Positions 12,575-15,272 of a stretch of 15,272 bases of DNA are shown piece after piece. The notes under the pieces were generated by a model that worked only from the letters and a program-made list of their open reading frames with translations, had not been told where the DNA came from and made no database searches. The stretch lies in the NCBI GenBank assembly GCA_025927935.1, contig JAICKM010000078.1, forward strand, positions 1 through 15,272, written 5' to 3'. A program made the position numbers and the translations under genes. The stretch is from Chloroflexia bacterium (GTDB lineage: Bacteria; Chloroflexota; Chloroflexia; QHBQ01; JADMIH01). Positions within the stretch are counted from its first letter, which is position 1. Each line of letters begins with the position of its first letter.

Positions 12575-14347
12575 ATGGACGACCATCTGCTGCAACATCT
12601 TTCCCCGATGGCACTGGCGCGCAATGAGCTATTTCAGGGCCTTTCCACGGATGAGTTGGAACGGCTGTCGCAGCGCCTGCGCTTTCGCCGGGCAAAGAAG
12701 GGCACGGTCCTCTGCCGTGAGGGCGACCCCAGCGATTCGATGTATATCATCGAGGCGGGGCAGATCCGCGTCTACAAAGAGACCCCCGATGGGCGCATCC
12801 TGCTCGCCACCGCCGGGCCGGGCAGCCATGTCGGGGAGATGGCCCTGCTGACCGGCGATTCGCGCAGCGCGACACTGGTGGTCAGCATTGACGCCGAACT
12901 CTGGGAACTGACCAAAGGCGACTTCGACGAAGTGCTGCGCGAATACCCCGGCATTCCCCTGACCTTTAGCCGAGTGCTGGCAAAGCGCCTGAGCCAGGCC
13001 GACCGGCGCATTGTGCTGGAAGAGGTGTCGCACCTGGTGGGCCTGGTCAGCACGCCACAGGAAGCGGTGCGCCTGGCCGAAAGCGTGAATCGCCAGAGCG
13101 GGCGCACGGTGCTGCTGCTGGATCTGGTCGAAACTGGAGACGAGTGCAGCACCGTCGATCCCGGCGACCCGTTCCGCGATGTGGTGGGCATCACAGACGG
13201 GGTCTCGCGCGTCGATGTGCCGGTGGAAGTCAGCAGCGGCGACTTCAGCGAGATCGCTTCGCGCCTGCTGTTGCGGTTCGACCATTTGCTGGTGCGCCTG
13301 CCGGACCACCGCGGGTCGTACCTGGATCAGGCGCTCGATCTGTGCGACAGTGTGATTATTTTGGGCCAGCGGCTCGACCACTGGGTGTTCCGTTCGCCCA
13401 TGCCGCCCAACCGGATCTGGCAGGCGCTGGGGCCGGATCACCCGCGCTACACGCCCGAACGTGGCGAACGCGATATTGATCGCCTGGCGCGGCGCGTGGC
13501 CCATATGAGCGTCGGTCTTGCCCTGAGCAGCGGCGCGGCGCACGGCCTGGCGCATATTGGGGTGCTGCGGGTGCTGGTGCAGAACAAGATCCCCATCGAT
13601 ATGGTGGCGGGCACCAGCATGGGATCGTTGATCGGGGCGGCCTTTGTCAGCGGGTCCGATCCGGACGGGCTGTATACGCTGGGCAAGGAGTTTTCCGGGT
13701 TCAAGAAACTGAGCGCCTGGCGCATCTGGGATTTCCAGTTCCCGCGGTCCGGCGTGGTGCGCGGCAACGCCGCCAAGCGCTGGATCGACCACTGGACGAA
13801 GGGCAAATCATTCGAGGATCTGGAAATTCCCTTCTTTGTCGTCGCCGCCGAGGTGCTCACCGGCCACCCGGTCACGTTCTCGCAGGGGCGCATCTCCGAG
13901 GCCGTGCGGGCCAGCGTCTCGATGCCGGGGGTCATGCAGCCGGTCCTCTATAAGGATGAGTTCCTGGTAGATGGTGGGCAGGTTGATCCGGTGCCGTGCA
14001 GCACCTTGCATGACGCAGGGGCGGATATCATCATCGCCTCTAACGTGATCCCGCAGGTAGAGGAGCGCGCCTATCGCAGCGTGCGCATGAAGGTCGGCCC
14101 CGGCCGGCCCCCCACCATCTTCGAGATATATAACAGTATGCGCGAGATCATGGAAGCGCAAATCGCCGTCCTGAAAATGGCGCCGTATGATGTCTTGATT
14201 TCGCCGAAGGTGGGCATGTATAGTGCCCTGGAAGCCGAACGGCTCGACGAGTTTGTACGCCTGGGCGAAGAAGCGGCCACCGCGCAGATCGATCAAATCA
14301 AGCAACTGCTACGGCCAGGGGCCGTGCGGACACGAGCGCGCGCCTAA
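12575..14347 (+). CDS. Cyclic-nucleotide-binding domain / patatin-like phospholipase
   Basis: A 590-aa protein of the NTE/RssA-type patatin group. Residues ~16-135 are a cNMP-binding domain: LFQGLSTDELERL, then MYIIEAGQIRVYKETPDGR, GEMALLTGDSRSATL as the phosphate-binding cassette. Residues ~150-290 are a degenerate SIMIBI-like region (RTVLLLDLVE, DHLLVRLPD, DSVIILGQ) without a P-loop. From ~310 comes patatin: oxyanion loop SSGAAHGLAHIG, nucleophile elbow G-T-S-M-G (S348), and D466 in VDGG, giving the Ser-Asp dyad. Such enzymes hydrolyse phospholipid or lysophospholipid esters; binding of a cyclic nucleotide presumably tunes activity. No membrane helix. ATG 12575 has no Shine-Dalgarno but lies on the predicted transcription start, so translation is likely leaderless. 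The frame upstream contains the promoter and is not coding. Confidence 0.92.
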   Translation: MDDHLLQHLSPMALARNELFQGLSTDELERLSQRLRFRRAKKGTVLCREGDPSDSMYIIEAGQIRVYKETPDGRILLATAGPGSHVGEMALLTGDSRSATLVVSIDAELWELTKGDFDEVLREYPGIPLTFSRVLAKRLSQADRRIVLEEVSHLVGLVSTPQEAVRLAESVNRQSGRTVLLLDLVETGDECSTVDPGDPFRDVVGITDGVSRVDVPVEVSSGDFSEIASRLLLRFDHLLVRLPDHRGSYLDQALDLCDSVIILGQRLDHWVFRSPMPPNRIWQALGPDHPRYTPERGERDIDRLARRVAHMSVGLALSSGAAHGLAHIGVLRVLVQNKIPIDMVAGTSMGSLIGAAFVSGSDPDGLYTLGKEFSGFKKLSAWRIWDFQFPRSGVVRGNAAKRWIDHWTKGKSFEDLEIPFFVVAAEVLTGHPVTFSQGRISEAVRASVSMPGVMQPVLYKDEFLVDGGQVDPVPCSTLHDAGADIIIASNVIPQVEERAYRSVRMKVGPGRPPTIFEIYNSMREIMEAQIAVLKMAPYDVLISPKVGMYSALEAERLDEFVRLGEEAATAQIDQIKQLLRPGAVRTRARA

Positions 14348-14482
14348 CAGCGCGCACGCACCCCGCCGCCCGGGGGCGCATTCCACGTATGCGCGCCGGC
14401 CTGCCTCCCGGCCGCCCGGCCCGGTGTCTCCTGCGGGCGCCGGGTAACCTACCTCAACCCTAACCTGGTACAGGAGCTTTCC

Positions 14483-15272
14483 GTGAAATCGCAGCTTACG
14501 GCGCGCGATGTGGCGTGCCTGCGTTCTACCCGCGTGGCCTGGTTTATCTTTAGTCTGTTAGTGCTCCTCGCGCCTGCGTGGGTGCCGGCGCCCGCCGTGA
14601 CCGCCGCGGTCAGCCCGGCCGGACGATTCTTCGGGGCGACAGGCAAGACCCTCGCGCCGCAATTTACGGCTTTTTATGATAAATATGGCGGCGTTGCTGT
14701 CTTTGGGTATCCGATTGACGAAGCGCACCAGGAAGGCGCCTACCTGGTCCAGTATTGCGAGCGGGAGCGCCTGGAGTATCACCCGGAAAACGCGGGCACG
14801 CCCTATGAAGTGCTGCTGGGCCGGCTGGGCGGTGACCTGACGGCCGGTAGATCGAGCGGGCCATTCGCGCCGGTGCTCGCCACGCCGGTAGCGGCGGACG
14901 GGCCGGCGTATATTCCGCAGACGCAACACCGGCTCGGCGGCCCCTTTCTCGACTACTGGCAAGCGCATGGCGAGGTCACGCTGTTCGGCTATCCGATCTC
15001 CGAGGAGTTCGTGGAGGACGGCCTGCGCCAGCAATGGTTCGAGCGCGCCCGCTTTGAATACCATCCCGAGCTACCGCCGGCCTTCCGGGTCACGTTGGGC
15101 TTACTGGGCAGCGAAGCCGTGGCGCAACGAACGATAGGCGCCGGGCAGGTGACGGTGAGCGCGGATGCGCCCCGCACACGCCATTTGCAATTGGGGCTGG
15201 CGCAGGGCGGCGAGTCGCGCGATCCGCATTTTTTCAGCAACGTGATCTCGCTCATCGCGGCGCTGCACGTCC
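14483..15272 (+). CDS. Exported protein with tandem FGYPI repeats, 3'-truncated by the window edge
   Basis: The frame is open from GTG 14483 to the right edge (263 codons visible); AGGAG at 14472-14476 is 6 nt upstream. A signal peptide is clear: basic n-region (K2, R8, R14, R17), hydrophobic VAWFIFSLLVLLAPAWV (18-34) and likely cleavage after A-V-T-A near 41. Two homologous repeats follow: residues ~61-116 (FYDKYGG, VFGYPIDE, QYCERERLEYHPE, LLGRLG) and ~155-211 (FLDYWQAHGE, LFGYPISEEF, QWFERARFEYHPE, LGLLGSEA). The consensus is F-G-Y-P-I then E-R-x-R-x-E-Y-H-P-E, a module I associate with secreted Chloroflexota proteins, probably a binding domain. The C-terminal catalytic or anchoring part is outside the window, so function is open. 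Confidence 0.8.
   Translation, partial: MKSQLTARDVACLRSTRVAWFIFSLLVLLAPAWVPAPAVTAAVSPAGRFFGATGKTLAPQFTAFYDKYGGVAVFGYPIDEAHQEGAYLVQYCERERLEYHPENAGTPYEVLLGRLGGDLTAGRSSGPFAPVLATPVAADGPAYIPQTQHRLGGPFLDYWQAHGEVTLFGYPISEEFVEDGLRQQWFERARFEYHPELPPAFRVTLGLLGSEAVAQRTIGAGQVTVSADAPRTRHLQLGLAQGGESRDPHFFSNVISLIAALHV

Noticed and set aside
12629..13792. 387-codon minus-strand frame opposite the patatin gene
   Set aside because: No recognisable domain or start signals, and it mirrors a strongly supported gene.
14558..15255. Minus-strand frames opposite the FGYPI-repeat gene
   Set aside because: The plus strand encodes a signal peptide and two homologous repeats, open to the window edge.

Overview
This is a high-GC bacterial window of mostly unrelated housekeeping-type and accessory genes. 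It contains no rRNA, tRNA, CRISPR array or transposase. The gene content (YabN-type methylase/MazG fusion, DUF72 protein, GAF-rich soluble histidine kinase, cyclic-nucleotide-binding patatin, long ArsR-type regulator, secreted protein with FGYPI repeats) and several kinds of intergenic palindromic repeats fit a Chloroflexota (Anaerolineae-like) genome. That assignment is inference, because no marker gene is present.

Layout. 1-920: 3' part of a metzincin-like zinc protease, open at the left edge. 1056-1679: HEAT-repeat protein, convergent with the DUF72 protein (1703-2488, minus). 2489-2889: gene-free stretch with palindromic repeats. 2890-4536: YabN/MazG-like fusion, convergent with a small multi-pass membrane protein (4591-5139, minus). 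5278-6180: protein with a possible uracil-DNA-glycosylase-like fold, followed by a three-helix membrane protein (6257-6997) that has its own promoter. 7010-8100: AT-richer accessory island. 8102-9175 (minus): ArsR-type regulator, divergent from a coiled-coil protein (9388-9912). 9989-12199 (minus): soluble GAF histidine kinase, divergent from a cNMP-binding/patatin protein (12575-14347). 14483 to the end: exported protein with two FGYPI repeats, cut by the right edge.

The most interesting part is the 7.0-7.8 kb island. It holds two very small minus-strand genes (7122-7292, 56 aa; 7486-7659, 57 aa) that are paralogues with a shared M-x-A-N-x-Y-D-x-E-x-x-M-R start. Each has a near-perfect Shine-Dalgarno and nearly the same promoter-operator cassette: an extended -10 followed at once by a TTAAC-N6-GTTAA-type inverted repeat. 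A strong intrinsic terminator on the minus strand lies downstream of the first. The nearby ArsR-type gene has its own promoter covered by alternating TTAGTT/AACTAA half-sites at 15-bp steps. The related half-sites suggest one regulator controlling itself and the two small genes, but this is inference.

Six promoters of the form TTGnCn-N17-TAnAnT can be read directly, and they settle several start codons. The patatin-gene promoter puts the predicted transcription start on the A of its ATG, so that mRNA is probably leaderless.
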